Part shown: one piece after another, positions 28,314-38,495 of the stretch
Position numbering within the stretch: the first letter of the stretch is position 1
Layout: each line of letters opens with the position of its first letter
Source of the DNA: Gilliamella apis
GTDB lineage: Bacteria; Pseudomonadota; Gammaproteobacteria; Enterobacterales; Orbaceae
Assembly (NCBI RefSeq): GCF_002142155.1
Contig: NZ_NASD01000007.1
Coordinates: 1-64,000, forward strand
Length of the DNA stretch: 64,000 nt
Direction of reading: 5' to 3'
The notes under the pieces: generated by a model
Database searches by the model: none
What the model saw: the letters and a program-made list of their open reading frames with translations, nothing else
Told to the model about the DNA's origin: nothing
Translations under genes and position numbers: made by a program

Positions 28314-30317
28314 TTAAGATACTTTGATAAAATCAGATCGTAATTTTTTGATCTCATCACGTAAAACACCTGCTTTTTCAAATTCTAGATTTTGGGCAGC
28401 TTCATACATCATGGCTTCAAGTTCTTTGACTCTTGCTTGAACTTCTTTGACCGAAACATAATTATACTGTCCACCAGGTTCAAAAGCTTGTACTTTAGCC
28501 GTAGCTTTTTTCGTGCTTAAACCAGCATCTAAAACATCCTTAATTTCTTTACGTACTGATTTTGGCGTAATACCATGAGCTTCATTAAAATCTTCCTGTT
28601 TTTTACGACGGCGCGCTGTTTCGTCGATCGTTTTCTGCATAGCCGGTGTGATTTTGTCGGCGTATAAAATCGCTTTACCATTCACGTTTCGAGCTGCACG
28701 ACCAACCGTTTGGATTAATGAACTTTCTGAACGCAAAAAGCCTTCACGATCAGCATCTAAAATTGCAATTAATGATACTTCAGGGATATCTAATCCTTCT
28801 CGTAATAAGTTGATACCAACTAACACATCAACCTTACCGAGACGAAGATCGCGAATAATTTCCATTCTTTCAACGGTATTAATATCCGAATGCAAATATT
28901 TAACATTAACATTATGTTCAGATAAATAATCAGTTAAGTTTTCAGCCATACGTTTAGTTAAAGTAGTGACTAATACTCGCTCATCTTGATTTATTCTCAC
29001 TTTAATTTCAGATAATAGATCATCAACTTGAGTAGCAACCGGTCTAACTTCAATAATCGGATCTAATAAACCTGTAGGTCTAACAACCTGCTCGATAATT
29101 TCTCCACTCGATTTTTCAATTTCATATTTAGCTGGTGTTGCTGAAACATAAATTGTTTGTGGCATTATGTTTTCAAACTCTGAAAATTTTAGTGGTCGGT
29201 TATCTAATGCTGATGGTAAACGAAAACCATATTCAACTAAATTAAGTTTCCGTGATCTATCACCATTATACATCGCCCCCAATTGCGGAATTGCCACATG
29301 AGATTCATCGATAAATAATAAGCCGTCAGCCGGCAAATAATCAAATAATGTTGCGGGTGGATCTCCTGCTTTACGTTGAGCTAAATATCTTGAATAATTT
29401 TCGATTCCAGAACAGTAACCAAGTTCGGTCATCATCTCTATATCAAATAGAGTACGCTGAGTTAATCGTTGTTCTTCTAAAAGTCGATTATTATCCAACA
29501 AAACTTTTTGGCGTTCTTGAAGCTCTTGCTTAATTTCAGCAATCGCATTATCCATAATATTTCTTGGGGTTACATAGTGCGTTTTGGGATAAATAGTAAT
29601 ACGAGGTACTTCATTAATCGCATTACCAGTTAATGGATCAAACATAACTATCCGTTCAACTTCGTCATCAAAAAGCTCAACACGTACAGCTAGTTCATCA
29701 GAATCAGCAGGAAATATATCAATAACATCACCTCGTACCCGAAACGTACCACGACTAAAACCAATTTCATTACGGGTATATTGTAATTCAGCTAAACGCG
29801 TTAAGATTGAACGCTGATCAGTGATGGTACCTCTTGCCAAATGTAAAATCATGGACATATAAGTTTCAGGCGCGCCTAATCCATATATAGCAGACACTGA
29901 AGCCACAATCACTACATCACGGCGTTCTAATAACGATTTAGTAGCCGATAAACGCATTTGCTCAATATGCTCGTTAATTGAGGCATCTTTCTCAATAAAT
30001 GTGTCAGTAGAAGGCACATATGATTCTGGTTGATAATAATCATAATAAGAAACAAAATATTCCACCGCATTATCAGGAAAGAATGCTTTCATTTCACCAT
30101 ATAACTGCGCTGCCAAAGTTTTATTAGGTGCTAAAATAATAGTTGGGCGATTATGCTTGGCAATAACATTGGCCATAGTAAATGTTTTACCTGAGCCCGT
30201 AACACCTAATAATGTTTGATGCGCAATCCCATCATCAAGATTTTGATTTATCCGATCAATTGCCGCAGGCTGATCACCAGCAGGTTTAAAATCAGAACAT
30301 AATTTGAATTTTCTCAT
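28314..30317 (-). CDS. uvrB: Excinuclease ABC subunit B
   Basis: Damage-verification helicase subunit of nucleotide excision repair. Walker [10 protein letters not shown] lies near residue 39, the beta-hairpin region is [20 protein letters not shown] near residue 92, the DESHVAIPQ motif near residue 338, and the C-terminal UVR domain ([19 protein letters not shown]) binds UvrC. A TTG at 30326 could add three codons; the ATG at 30317 gives 667 residues and matches the family start. No LexA box was recognised, but a DnaA-box cluster lies upstream. Confidence 0.97.
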   Translation of the reverse strand: MRKFKLCSDFKPAGDQPAAIDRINQNLDDGIAHQTLLGVTGSGKTFTMANVIAKHNRPTIILAPNKTLAAQLYGEMKAFFPDNAVEYFVSYYDYYQPESYVPSTDTFIEKDASINEHIEQMRLSATKSLLERRDVVIVASVSAIYGLGAPETYMSMILHLARGTITDQRSILTRLAELQYTRNEIGFSRGTFRVRGDVIDIFPADSDELAVRVELFDDEVERIVMFDPLTGNAINEVPRITIYPKTHYVTPRNIMDNAIAEIKQELQERQKVLLDNNRLLEEQRLTQRTLFDIEMMTELGYCSGIENYSRYLAQRKAGDPPATLFDYLPADGLLFIDESHVAIPQLGAMYNGDRSRKLNLVEYGFRLPSALDNRPLKFSEFENIMPQTIYVSATPAKYEIEKSSGEIIEQVVRPTGLLDPIIEVRPVATQVDDLLSEIKVRINQDERVLVTTLTKRMAENLTDYLSEHNVNVKYLHSDINTVERMEIIRDLRLGKVDVLVGINLLREGLDIPEVSLIAILDADREGFLRSESSLIQTVGRAARNVNGKAILYADKITPAMQKTIDETARRRKKQEDFNEAHGITPKSVRKEIKDVLDAGLSTKKATAKVQAFEPGGQYNYVSVKEVQARVKELEAMMYEAAQNLEFEKAGVLRDEIKKLRSDFIKVS

Positions 30318-30701
30318 TACTCGCAACCTAAAATTTTACCTATTAATAAAAATTATCCCCAAAAAACACTTGACCTTTAGAAATGTTATATTTTTTGTTC
30401 AGTTAAGCTAAAAGAATGTAAAGCCGCCTTAACAAACAACCCTTGATTTATGATAACCAATTGATATATATAAATATTCAAAATCATGATTAAGTTGTAA
30501 TCAAATCAAACAAAAACCTGATGAGCATTGAGGTTAACACACTTTTCAATCAACTATTCACAGACTTATCCACAGGCATAGGGGATAACTTGCTAAGTAT
30601 AATCAATATAAACTTTTTTCCGGATTTTGACTAAATTTTGAGCTATTTAAAAAACTTTTTTTATTGATTATTCCTATTTTTAAAACTTAATTTAATAGCT
30701 T
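30318..30701. other. uvrB leader / modF tail intergenic region
   Basis: About 385 bases without a gene. It holds the DnaA-box group at 30554-30588 and one more TTATCCCCA at 30353-30361, followed on the right by a very AT-rich stretch up to modF. No LexA-type CTGT-N8-ACAG was seen. Confidence 0.6.
30554..30588. promoter_or_regulatory. DnaA-box cluster upstream of uvrB
   Basis: TTATCCACA at 30566-30574 is a perfect DnaA box. CTATTCACA (30554-30562) differs from consensus at one position, and AGGGGATAA (30580-30588) is the complement of TTATCCCCT. Three boxes within 35 bases is well above chance. A DnaA effect on uvrB transcription has been described in E. coli, so regulation is a simpler reading than an origin. 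Confidence 0.6.
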
Positions 30702-32174
30702 TTATCTAAACAATTTTTTAATACCTTCTATTTTATATTGATAGCCAACAGTCTCATTAGGCACAAAAGTTAATCGATGAGTGATGCATTTTGGCGCATC
30801 TTCTACATGATGCGAAACAAACAATAATTGTGTATTACCTTTATCAATTAAATTATCAATCCAATTTTTTACCAATTCACGATTCAAATAATCGAGTCCC
30901 TGTAATGGTTCGTCTAGAATCAGTAGCGTTGGGTGTTTAACTAAAGCCCTAGCAATTAGGACTAAACGTTGCTGCCCCCATGAAAGTGATTGAAACGGTT
31001 TCTCAGCTAATTCGGTTAAATCTAATAATTGCAACCACTGTTTAACTAATTTTAATTGTTTATCACTAGCTGTTTGATATACGCCAATTGAATCAAAATA
31101 ACCTGATACCAATACATTTTCCACACTTAAACTAACTCGGTAATCTAGATGAAAACTACTACTTACATAGCCAATATGACGCTTGATGTCCCATATAGTT
31201 TCACCAGAGCCTCGCTTATGTCCAAATAGTGTTAAATCATTACTATAGCCTTGTGGATGATCGCCTGTTATTAAACTGAGTAATGTGGATTTACCTGCTC
31301 CATTAGGGCCAATAATTTGCCAATTTTCATTAGCTTTGACACGCCAACTTAATCCATTAATAATTGCTTTACCATCATATTGAACAAACCCATTATTTAA
31401 AATAATCCGATCTAAATCGTTGGGTAATGGCACAGAAACTTCATCAGGCTCTGGTAAAGTAAAATTAGATAAATGTTCTAAATTAGTAAGTTGTTTCACA
31501 GCTACGTCATTTAATATGGTGTCTTTTGTGCCATATTTCAATAGCTGACAATTAGCCAGTAATCCAATATATTTAACAAATGGAGGAATCTCATTAAAAC
31601 GATTTAATACCATTACAATAGTAATATTTTGTTTTGATAGTTGGCTGAGTGTTTCAGCTAAATTAGCTCGAGATGCAACATCTAAACCATCAAAAGGCTC
31701 ATCTAAAATTAATAGTTCAGGTTCACTCATTAATGTGCGACAAATTAAGGTTTTACGAGTTTCTCCGGTAGAAAGATATTTAAAACGACGATTTAAAAGA
31801 TCTGCTATACCAAATTGTAGTGCTAAACTTTCACAAAGCGCTTGGTTTTGATTATGTTCTTGGATGATCTCAGCCGTAGTTAATCCAGTATCATCTTCTT
31901 TATCACTTAGCATGTCAGTATTATTTCGTTTCCATTCATCATCGATGATCTTTTGTAAGTGCTCAAAGGATATATGCGCGATAGATTTAAAACGATTAAT
32001 TACTTTCCCTGATAATACTGTTTGATCACCAGCTAACGCTTTAGCTAATACTGACTTACCCGATCCATTTCGGCCGACAAAAGCAACAATATCGCCAGCA
32101 TTAATCGTCAAAGACTCGATAGTAAAAACGCGGAAATCACTAATTTTATATATTGTATTTTCAATTTGTAACAT
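30702..32174 (-). CDS. modF: Molybdate-related double ABC ATPase ModF
   Basis: Cytoplasmic protein with two ABC ATPase domains and no membrane segments. Walker A sequences are GRNGSGKSVLA (near residue 34) and GPNGAGKSTLL (near 290), with signature motifs LSTGETRK and LSWGQQRL and Walker B LLILDEPFDGLD and LLILDEPLQGLD. Length (490) and order match E. coli ModF, including SFEHLQKIIDDEWKRNNTDM. It follows modE by 15 bases, as in E. coli. Its exact role in molybdate metabolism is not established. Confidence 0.93.
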   Translation of the reverse strand: MLQIENTIYKISDFRVFTIESLTINAGDIVAFVGRNGSGKSVLAKALAGDQTVLSGKVINRFKSIAHISFEHLQKIIDDEWKRNNTDMLSDKEDDTGLTTAEIIQEHNQNQALCESLALQFGIADLLNRRFKYLSTGETRKTLICRTLMSEPELLILDEPFDGLDVASRANLAETLSQLSKQNITIVMVLNRFNEIPPFVKYIGLLANCQLLKYGTKDTILNDVAVKQLTNLEHLSNFTLPEPDEVSVPLPNDLDRIILNNGFVQYDGKAIINGLSWRVKANENWQIIGPNGAGKSTLLSLITGDHPQGYSNDLTLFGHKRGSGETIWDIKRHIGYVSSSFHLDYRVSLSVENVLVSGYFDSIGVYQTASDKQLKLVKQWLQLLDLTELAEKPFQSLSWGQQRLVLIARALVKHPTLLILDEPLQGLDYLNRELVKNWIDNLIDKGNTQLLFVSHHVEDAPKCITHRLTFVPNETVGYQYKIEGIKKLFR

Positions 32175-32189
32175 AAATACCTCAAATGA

Positions 32190-32966
32190 CTAAACTAATG
32201 TAGCAATGATAATATGTTGAGGATCGATAGATATGGTTGTTTGCTGACCTTCGATTAACTTTACACGATTAACTTCGCTGGTTAATTTGCTTGCGTAAAG
32301 TATCATACCTGATGGCAATGAAAATGAAATTTCAGATAACTGACCATCAGTGATTATTTTTTCAACTTTAACCGTTAATTGATTTTCATTTAAATTATTC
32401 AATTCAATCAAAGGGGCTTTAATAAGTAAAAGCACGGTTTTATTAACATCTATTTTTAAACGTTCAATACTTTGCTGAGTTATATAAGCTTTTAGTTCCG
32501 TTTGATTATCATTTAATTTAACCTTTACAAATCCGGCAATATTATTGGTTTCAATACTTGCAACACTACCATAAATTTGATTACGAGCACTGGTTTGCAA
32601 CGATAATTTAGCAGTAATTTTTAAAATATCATCCAGCGCAATATTGTCATCATTTAAAATATTAAATGCATTATATTGTAGCTGAGTTAATAGATCGTAA
32701 AGTTGTATAAATCTTACAGCGTAAGCACTAAGTTTGGTACCTCCACCATTTTTTCCTCCTGTAGCGGTAATCAAAAAAGGGGTTGGAGCCAAATTATTGA
32801 TTTCATTAATCGCATCCCATGCAGTTTTATAACTTATACCGATTTGTTTGGCCGCTTGACTTAATGAGCCTGTTTGCTCTATCGCTTTTAGTAGGGCAAT
32901 GCGCCGTGGATCAGTAAATAATTGCTGATTTAAGTTTAAAGTTAATAAAATTTCTGCTGACAGCAT
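32190..32966 (-). CDS. modE: Molybdate-responsive regulator ModE
   Basis: Repressor of the molybdate transport operon when molybdate is bound, and activator of some molybdoenzyme genes. The N-terminal winged helix (GSLSQAAKQIGISYKTAWDA) is followed by the signature GGKNGGGTKLS. Two C-terminal molybdate-binding (Mop/TOBE) units begin near residue 120, with the characteristic SARNQIYGSV. Length 258 is typical. Divergent from modA, with the ModE box between them. Confidence 0.95.
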   Translation of the reverse strand: MLSAEILLTLNLNQQLFTDPRRIALLKAIEQTGSLSQAAKQIGISYKTAWDAINEINNLAPTPFLITATGGKNGGGTKLSAYAVRFIQLYDLLTQLQYNAFNILNDDNIALDDILKITAKLSLQTSARNQIYGSVASIETNNIAGFVKVKLNDNQTELKAYITQQSIERLKIDVNKTVLLLIKAPLIELNNLNENQLTVKVEKIITDGQLSEISFSLPSGMILYASKLTSEVNRVKLIEGQQTTISIDPQHIIIATLV

Positions 32967-33134
32967 TATTTTGTGCCTTATTAGATTAAATAAACCATTA
33001 TTAATGGTAAAGTTATTCTATTGTAGACGTTTTTTTATTTTCCACCAAAAATTGTAATCATATCTCTTTATGAACAATAAAATTTCGCTAACAAGTAAAG
33101 ATTAATTGTACATTATTGGTAAAGTTTGATAGCA

Positions 33135-33160
33135 TCGTTATGCATTATTTTATATAACGA
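33135..33160. promoter_or_regulatory. ModE operator
   Basis: CGTTAT (33136-33141) and ATAACG (33154-33159) form an inverted repeat with a 12-base spacer, flanked by a matching T and A. This is the spacing and arm sequence of the E. coli modA operator. It lies 15 bases before the modA start, so bound ModE would block modABC. Confidence 0.9.
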
Positions 33161-33174
33161 AAATAAGGGATAAT

Positions 33175-33927
33175 ATGAAAAAAATCACTGGATTAATAAT
33201 AATATTAACAGCTTTATTTGTGAGTTTATCTGCAACAGCCAGTCAAAAAATCACAGTATTTGCCGCAGCATCGCTGACTAATGCAATGCAAGATATCGCA
33301 ACTAGTTATAAAAAAGAGCATAAAGATACCGAAATCGTATTTTCCTTTGCTTCTTCTTCTGTATTAGCTAAACAAATTGAACAAGGTGCTCCTGCAGATA
33401 TATTTATGTCAGCAGATCAAAAATGGATGAATTATCTTATTGAACATAAAATTACAACAGAAAAACAAAATTTGTTAAAAAATGGCTTAGTTTTAATAGC
33501 GCCAAAACAATCTAAATTAGACAAAGTAGACATTAATGCAGAGACCAACTGGCAAATAATTTTACCTAAAGGCGAAAGGTTAGCTGTAGGTGATCCTGAC
33601 CATGTCCCTGCGGGACTTTACGCTAAAGAGTCTTTAACTAATTTAGGCGTATTTGATAAATTGTTACCACAAATGGCTCCAGCAAGTAATGTTCGTGATG
33701 CGTTAATGTTAGTTGAACGCAATGAAGCTGCATTAGGGATTGTGTATAGCACTGATGCAAAAGTAAGTGATAAAGTGAAGATCGTTGGTAGTTTTCCTGC
33801 CGATACATTCAAAGCTATTGAGTATCCAATAACATTATTGAAACCTGAAGCGAAAGATTTTTATCAATATTTAAATTCACCAACAGCACAAAATATTTTC
33901 CAAAAATATGGTTTTTTAATTAATTAG
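33175..33927 (+). CDS. modA: Molybdate-binding periplasmic protein ModA
   Basis: Periplasmic receptor of the molybdate ABC transporter. A signal peptide (MKKITGLIIILTALFVSLSA) precedes the mature start near residue 24. The oxyanion-binding segments FAAASLTNAMQDI, FSFASSSVLAKQIEQGAPAD and GDPDHVPAGLYAKE carry the expected serine and alanine contacts. First gene of modABC, directly behind the ModE operator. Confidence 0.96.
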   Translation: MKKITGLIIILTALFVSLSATASQKITVFAAASLTNAMQDIATSYKKEHKDTEIVFSFASSSVLAKQIEQGAPADIFMSADQKWMNYLIEHKITTEKQNLLKNGLVLIAPKQSKLDKVDINAETNWQIILPKGERLAVGDPDHVPAGLYAKESLTNLGVFDKLLPQMAPASNVRDALMLVERNEAALGIVYSTDAKVSDKVKIVGSFPADTFKAIEYPITLLKPEAKDFYQYLNSPTAQNIFQKYGFLIN

Positions 33928-33939
33928 TATTTTGAAAAG

Positions 33940-34629
33940 ATGATATTAACTGAATTTGAATGGCAAACATTGCTGCTAAGCTTAAAAATAGCTGGAGCAG
34001 CAATAATCTTTAGCCTACCACTAGGGATATTAACTGCTTGGATTTTAGCAAGATGTCAATTCATAGGTAAATCATTGTTTGATAGTATTGTTCATCTTCC
34101 ATTAGTTTTACCGCCTGTTGTTTTAGGCTATCTACTACTTTTAACGATGGGACGTCATGGTATTATTGGCGAATGGTTAAATAACTATTTCCATCTCAGT
34201 TTCAGTTTTAATTGGCAAGGTGCTGCCTTAGCCTCTGCTGTGGTGGCATTCCCTCTTATGGTCAGATCGATTCGATTAGCGATTGAATCAATTGATTCAA
34301 GATTAGAAAAAGTCGCAAGAACCCTTGGCGCTAAACCATTTCGTGTTTTTATGACCATTACTTTACCATTAGCATTTCCGGGCATTTTAATGGGAACCGT
34401 ACTTGGTTTCGCGCGTTGTCTAGGTGAATTTGGCGCAACAATTACCTTCGTTTCAAATATTCAAGGTGAAACTCGTACAATTCCTTTAGCTATGTATACT
34501 TTATTACAGATCCCTGATGGCGAATCCGGTGCATTACGGCTTTGCATTGTTTCGATACTATTATCATTAATTGCTTTATTTTTATCTGAAATGCTTAATC
34601 GTTGGCATAAAAAGAAGTTAACAGGATAG
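33940..34629 (+). CDS. modB: Molybdate ABC transporter permease ModB
   Basis: Membrane subunit of the molybdate importer, 229 residues and about five to six membrane segments. The EAA loop that contacts ModC is visible as KVARTLGAKPFRVFMTITLP near residue 127, and FARCLGEFGATITFVSN follows, a family signature. Twelve bases after modA and six before modC. Confidence 0.96.
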   Translation: MILTEFEWQTLLLSLKIAGAAIIFSLPLGILTAWILARCQFIGKSLFDSIVHLPLVLPPVVLGYLLLLTMGRHGIIGEWLNNYFHLSFSFNWQGAALASAVVAFPLMVRSIRLAIESIDSRLEKVARTLGAKPFRVFMTITLPLAFPGILMGTVLGFARCLGEFGATITFVSNIQGETRTIPLAMYTLLQIPDGESGALRLCIVSILLSLIALFLSEMLNRWHKKKLTG

Positions 34630-34635
34630 TTCATC

Positions 34636-35316
34636 ATGTTAAATATAAATGTGAGCAAAAAACTCGCCTCGTTTGTTTTCCAGTTTAAACATGAAATTCC
34701 CTGTCATGGCGTGACGGCAATTTTAGGTGTCTCCGGATCAGGAAAATCAACTCTGATTAACCTTATTAATGGTTTGATTAAACCAGATATCGGTTGTATT
34801 AAACTAAATCAAACTACTTTGGTTGATACTGAAAAAGGAATTTTTACAACGCCAGAAAAAAGACAAATTGGTACTGTTTTTCAAGATGCATTGCTTTTTC
34901 CCCATTATAAAGTAATAAAAAACTTAACTTATGGTGCAAAATCATTGAATACAGAAAGATTTGACGAAATAGTTTCGGTACTCAACATAGGTTCACTTCT
35001 CAATCGTTATCCAGCAATGTTATCGGGTGGTGAGAAACAACGTATTGCCATTGGTCGAGCGCTATTAGCAGAACCAAAATTATTACTAATGGATGAACCA
35101 CTCTCAGCTTTAGATATGCCCCGTAAAAAAGAGCTATTAAGCTATATTGATAAACTAGTAAATGATCTAAATATCCCTATTGTTTATGTAACGCACAATA
35201 TCAATGAAGTTAAACGCATTGCACAACACGTAGCAGTTTTAGAGCAAGGGAAATTACAAATCTATGGTGATACTGAACAAATTCTACAAAGTGATTATTT
35301 GAAAGAGTGGTTATAA
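34636..35316 (+). CDS. modC: Molybdate transporter ATPase ModC lacking the Mop domain
   Basis: ATPase of the molybdate importer. Walker A GVSGSGKST (near residue 31), signature LSGGEKQR (near 130), Walker B LLLMDEPLSALD (near 150) and the switch histidine in VTHN are intact, so the ABC domain is complete. The protein stops at 226 residues, whereas E. coli ModC has about 350 with a C-terminal molybdate-binding Mop/TOBE domain. The stop lies inside the 3' end of convergent lpxH, and no Mop sequence follows in any frame I read. Loss of the regulatory tail is therefore real for this sequence. Confidence 0.92.
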   Translation: MLNINVSKKLASFVFQFKHEIPCHGVTAILGVSGSGKSTLINLINGLIKPDIGCIKLNQTTLVDTEKGIFTTPEKRQIGTVFQDALLFPHYKVIKNLTYGAKSLNTERFDEIVSVLNIGSLLNRYPAMLSGGEKQRIAIGRALLAEPKLLLMDEPLSALDMPRKKELLSYIDKLVNDLNIPIVYVTHNINEVKRIAQHVAVLEQGKLQIYGDTEQILQSDYLKEWL

Positions 35317-36047
35317 AGTTCTAAAGTGGTGCTATTTTTTTCTTGTTTTATATACGAAATGCCATCATGCCAAGCTCCTAACACAATTCTAGTCGCAGGC
35401 TCGCCATTAATATAAAGATGATGTGTAGCAGGTTTATGAGTATGTCCATGAACCATAATACTAGCGTTATTGGCAATCATCATATCAATGACAGCTTTTG
35501 GATTTACATCCATAATAGTTTCAGATTTGATTTGATTATGCTGGCTGCTCTCTTTACGTAATTTAGTGGCAATTTTTAAACGTATTTTTAATGGTAGTAA
35601 TAGAAATAATTTTTGTAGCCATTTTTTATGCATGATTTTGCGGAATTTTTGATATTGAGGATCATCAATACAAAGCAAATCACCATGCAAAAATACAATA
35701 TTTTTATTTTGATTCAACAAACAATTAATATCGCCTAGCAAAGTCATTTCACAGCGTTTAGCGTAATGCTTACCAATTAAAAAATCACGGTTGCCATGTA
35801 CAAAGAATTTTTTAATATGGCGTGACGAGAGCTCTTTTAAGGCATCAGCGATTTGATTGTGTAGTATTGACTGTACATCATCACCTACCCAATAATCGAA
35901 CAAATCACCAAGTATATAAAGCTCACATTGATTAGGTAATTGTTTTAGAAAAGATAAAAAACCTGCTGTTATATCAAAATGATCTACAGCAGGCTGATTG
36001 TCTGCAAGATGAATATCTGCAATAAAAAAGCGAACCGGATTATTCAA
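35295..36047 (-). CDS. lpxH: UDP-2,3-diacylglucosamine diphosphatase LpxH
   Basis: Fourth enzyme of lipid A synthesis, hydrolysing UDP-2,3-diacylglucosamine to lipid X and UMP on the inner membrane. Metallophosphoesterase motifs are in order: FIADIHL (near residue 8), [12 protein letters not shown] (near 46), HGNRDFLIG (near 83), LHGDLLC (near 119) and VHGHTHKPA (near 200). The C-terminal 22 bases overlap the modC 3' end in the opposite direction, and the start overlaps the ppiB stop by eight bases. Confidence 0.95.
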   Translation of the reverse strand: MNNPVRFFIADIHLADNQPAVDHFDITAGFLSFLKQLPNQCELYILGDLFDYWVGDDVQSILHNQIADALKELSSRHIKKFFVHGNRDFLIGKHYAKRCEMTLLGDINCLLNQNKNIVFLHGDLLCIDDPQYQKFRKIMHKKWLQKLFLLLPLKIRLKIATKLRKESSQHNQIKSETIMDVNPKAVIDMMIANNASIMVHGHTHKPATHHLYINGEPATRIVLGAWHDGISYIKQEKNSTTLELYNHSFK

Positions 36048-36531
36048 CCGTTACACTCTTAATTATGATATCTTCTACAGGAACATCAGAATGCATGCCA
36101 CTACGGCCAGTTTTAACCGCTTTAATCTTATCAACCACATCCATACCATCGACAACTTCGGCAAAAACACAATAACCATAACCATTGATATCTGATGAGC
36201 GATAATTTAAATAATCATTATCAACGACATTGATGAAAAATTGCGCTGTTGCAGAATGAGGATCACTGGTACGCGCCATGGCTAATGTACCACGATTATT
36301 TTTTAAACCATTATCAGCTTCATTCTTAATCGGCGATTTAGTTTTTTTCTGTTTCATACCTGGTTCAAAACCACCACCTTGAATCATAAAATTATTAATG
36401 ACACGATGGAAAATGGTGTTGTTATAAAAACCTTCTTGGCAATATTCAACAAAATTTTTAACTGTTTCTGGAGCTTTGTCTTCAAAAGTATTAATCTTAA
36501 TATCGCCTAATGAAGTATGAAATATAATCAT
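36040..36531 (-). CDS. ppiB: Peptidyl-prolyl cis-trans isomerase B (cyclophilin)
   Basis: Cytoplasmic cyclophilin of 163 residues that speeds prolyl isomerisation. The catalytic [18 protein letters not shown] with its arginine lies near residue 40, and the substrate pocket continues in [21 protein letters not shown]. There is no signal peptide, which distinguishes it from PpiA. It overlaps lpxH by eight bases, a pair also seen in E. coli. Confidence 0.95.
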   Translation of the reverse strand: MIIFHTSLGDIKINTFEDKAPETVKNFVEYCQEGFYNNTIFHRVINNFMIQGGGFEPGMKQKKTKSPIKNEADNGLKNNRGTLAMARTSDPHSATAQFFINVVDNDYLNYRSSDINGYGYCVFAEVVDGMDVVDKIKAVKTGRSGMHSDVPVEDIIIKSVTVE

Positions 36532-36600
36532 AAAATGTTCCTTAATTTCATTCTATTACGTAAAAATTGTTAAAAAGGTGAGCAATATCTTTTAATATGC

Positions 36601-37452
36601 TTACTCACTAAATCGTTCACATGCTTCTAATGTATTACTCATTAACATTGCTACCGTCATCGGCCCAACACCACCAGGTACTGGCGTGATCCAGCCGGCT
36701 CGTTGGCTAGCAACATCAAATTCCACATCACCAACTAATTTCCCATCAGGCAAACGATTAATACCAACATCAATCACTATAGCACCCGGTTTTATCCATT
36801 CACCTTTGACATAATTAGGTATACCGACACCAGCCACAACAATATCTGCATTACTGACATGCTTTGCTACATCCACTGTTCGACTATGGGTGATTGTGGT
36901 TGTGCATCCTAAAAGTAATAGCTCTAATGCCATAGGACGACCAACAATACTCGACGCCCCAACAACTGTTGCATTTAACCCCGATAAATTAATACCGGTT
37001 GATTCCAACATTTTAACGACACCATATGGTGTACATGGTCTTAGTATTGGATCTCGTTGTAATAAATGACCAATATTATAAGGATGAAAACCATCGACAT
37101 CCTTACGCGGATCGATACGCTCTAGCACTTTAGTTTTATCAATATTATCCGGTAAAGGCAATTGAACTAAGATACCGTGAACATCGGATCGTTGATTCAA
37201 TTCATCAATTAATGCTAATAATTCATCAGTGGTTGACGATGGAAAATCATACGCAAAAGAAGCAAAACCAACATCATCGCAAGCTTTTTGTTTATTTTTT
37301 ACATAAATTTTCGAGGCTGGATCCGAACCAACTTGTATAACAGCCAATCCGGGAACAGATAAACCTTGTTCATTACGTTTTTTTACTTTTTGAGCAATTT
37401 CATTGCGTATTTGCAATGCTAACGCTTTGCCATCAATTATATTCGCTGTCAT
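36601..37452 (-). CDS. folD: Bifunctional methylenetetrahydrofolate dehydrogenase/cyclohydrolase FolD
   Basis: Interconverts 5,10-methylene-, methenyl- and 10-formyl-tetrahydrofolate using NADP. Catalytic lysine region [15 protein letters not shown] near residue 50, folate-site [11 protein letters not shown] near 95, and [20 protein letters not shown] near 140 followed by the NADP-binding [11 protein letters not shown] are present. The terminal [15 protein letters not shown] is the family signature. Length 283 is standard. It appears to be its own transcription unit. Confidence 0.97.
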   Translation of the reverse strand: MTANIIDGKALALQIRNEIAQKVKKRNEQGLSVPGLAVIQVGSDPASKIYVKNKQKACDDVGFASFAYDFPSSTTDELLALIDELNQRSDVHGILVQLPLPDNIDKTKVLERIDPRKDVDGFHPYNIGHLLQRDPILRPCTPYGVVKMLESTGINLSGLNATVVGASSIVGRPMALELLLLGCTTTITHSRTVDVAKHVSNADIVVAGVGIPNYVKGEWIKPGAIVIDVGINRLPDGKLVGDVEFDVASQRAGWITPVPGGVGPMTVAMLMSNTLEACERFSE

Positions 37453-37522
37453 AAGCTGATTACTTCTTTTACCTGATGATTGTAGATAAGATATTTTCGC
37501 AAAAGTTTTGATTATTGTCTAT

Positions 37523-38215
37523 TTACTTGTCGGCCGATTGATTAAGTTCTGTTAAAATCTGTTGATATTGGTGATCCACATCCGTAATAACCGAGCAAAT
37601 GTGAGCATCAAAGGCTTTAAGTTTTGGTTTTTGAGCCTTCCATTCATTTTTCGAAATATCTTTAATCGCAGCTATGTTTTTAAACAAATTAAAATCTAAA
37701 ATACTACCACCAATAACATTATAAAAAATACGTTCACCAATATCGTGCCCATCTTTTTTTAATTTATTAAAATTTTGATAATAAAATTTTGTACTGCCAT
37801 TCTCGCTAATAAGGGAACCATGTAATAATTTCACTAATCTTTTATATAATTTATTTAATTCGCTATGCAGTTCACGATCATCACTCAACTTTTTGGTGAT
37901 TGCCTGATCAAAAGCAACTTTTACTTCAGACAATAAGCTTAATGATTGCTGCTCTAGTTGAGGTAATTGTGAGCGTAAACCTTTCTCAAACTGATCAAGT
38001 TTTTTTCGCAATGATGGATTTGGTGATATTATTTTTTTATTTAATATCACCTGACCATCATTCATAATAGATAAATCATTTGATTTATTATATATATGGA
38101 TACTGTCTTTATTTATCACAATATCGTAACTTGGTTTTACAGGGCACTCTTTTTGTGCTGCAAACGTGGTTATCGATAAAGTTAATGACAAAATAAATAT
38201 CATTTTTTTTAACAT
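37523..38215 (-). CDS. DUF2884 (YggN-like) secreted protein
   Basis: Predicted periplasmic protein of about 230 residues with a signal peptide (MLKKMIFILSLTLSITTFAA). The mature part begins QKECPVKPSYDIVI and contains long helices (residues 65-140) and a C-terminal cysteine in HICSVITDV; a cysteine pair at the two ends is a shared feature with E. coli YggN, whose function is unknown. The frame is open from an ATG at 38227, but the start at 38215 puts the lysines of the signal peptide at the N terminus and has GGA upstream. Confidence 0.7.
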   Translation of the reverse strand: MLKKMIFILSLTLSITTFAAQKECPVKPSYDIVINKDSIHIYNKSNDLSIMNDGQVILNKKIISPNPSLRKKLDQFEKGLRSQLPQLEQQSLSLLSEVKVAFDQAITKKLSDDRELHSELNKLYKRLVKLLHGSLISENGSTKFYYQNFNKLKKDGHDIGERIFYNVIGGSILDFNLFKNIAAIKDISKNEWKAQKPKLKAFDAHICSVITDVDHQYQQILTELNQSADK

Positions 38216-38287
38216 ACTGACATCCATTTAATGGTTAAAATTAAAATTATAGCGAGTAATATCAAATTAGCACTATTTTTGAGGCTT

Positions 38288-38314
38288 AAAACCCCCTTTC
38301 CTCAAAATTTTTTT
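38288..38314 (+). repeat. Dispersed intergenic motif, copy C
   Basis: AAAACCCCCTTTCCTC followed by AAAATTTTTTT, matching copies at 1384 and 24556. It lies 181 bases before grxA in the same orientation, in the divergent region between the yggN-like gene and grxA. Confidence 0.6.
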
Positions 38315-38495
38315 GTCATAACAGACAAAATACTCGATAAAGTATCTAAATGATTAAAACGTATACCTTGCTAACTTTGCAAGCGTAATGTCAATAGGTA
38401 TAATCTATTATATCAACTAGATTTAACTACTTTTTTTTATTTAAAACTGAAGTATAGTTAATCCAACAATTAAATTTAACTATTAGAGGTGAACT

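Noticed and set aside
30318-30701. Chromosomal replication origin
   Set aside because: DnaA boxes are too few, the usual neighbours (dnaA, mnmG) are absent, and control of uvrB explains the boxes. Kept only as a question.
34185-34385. Minus-strand frames inside modB, mscM, uvrB and amtB
   Set aside because: These are shadows of well-supported genes on the opposite strand.
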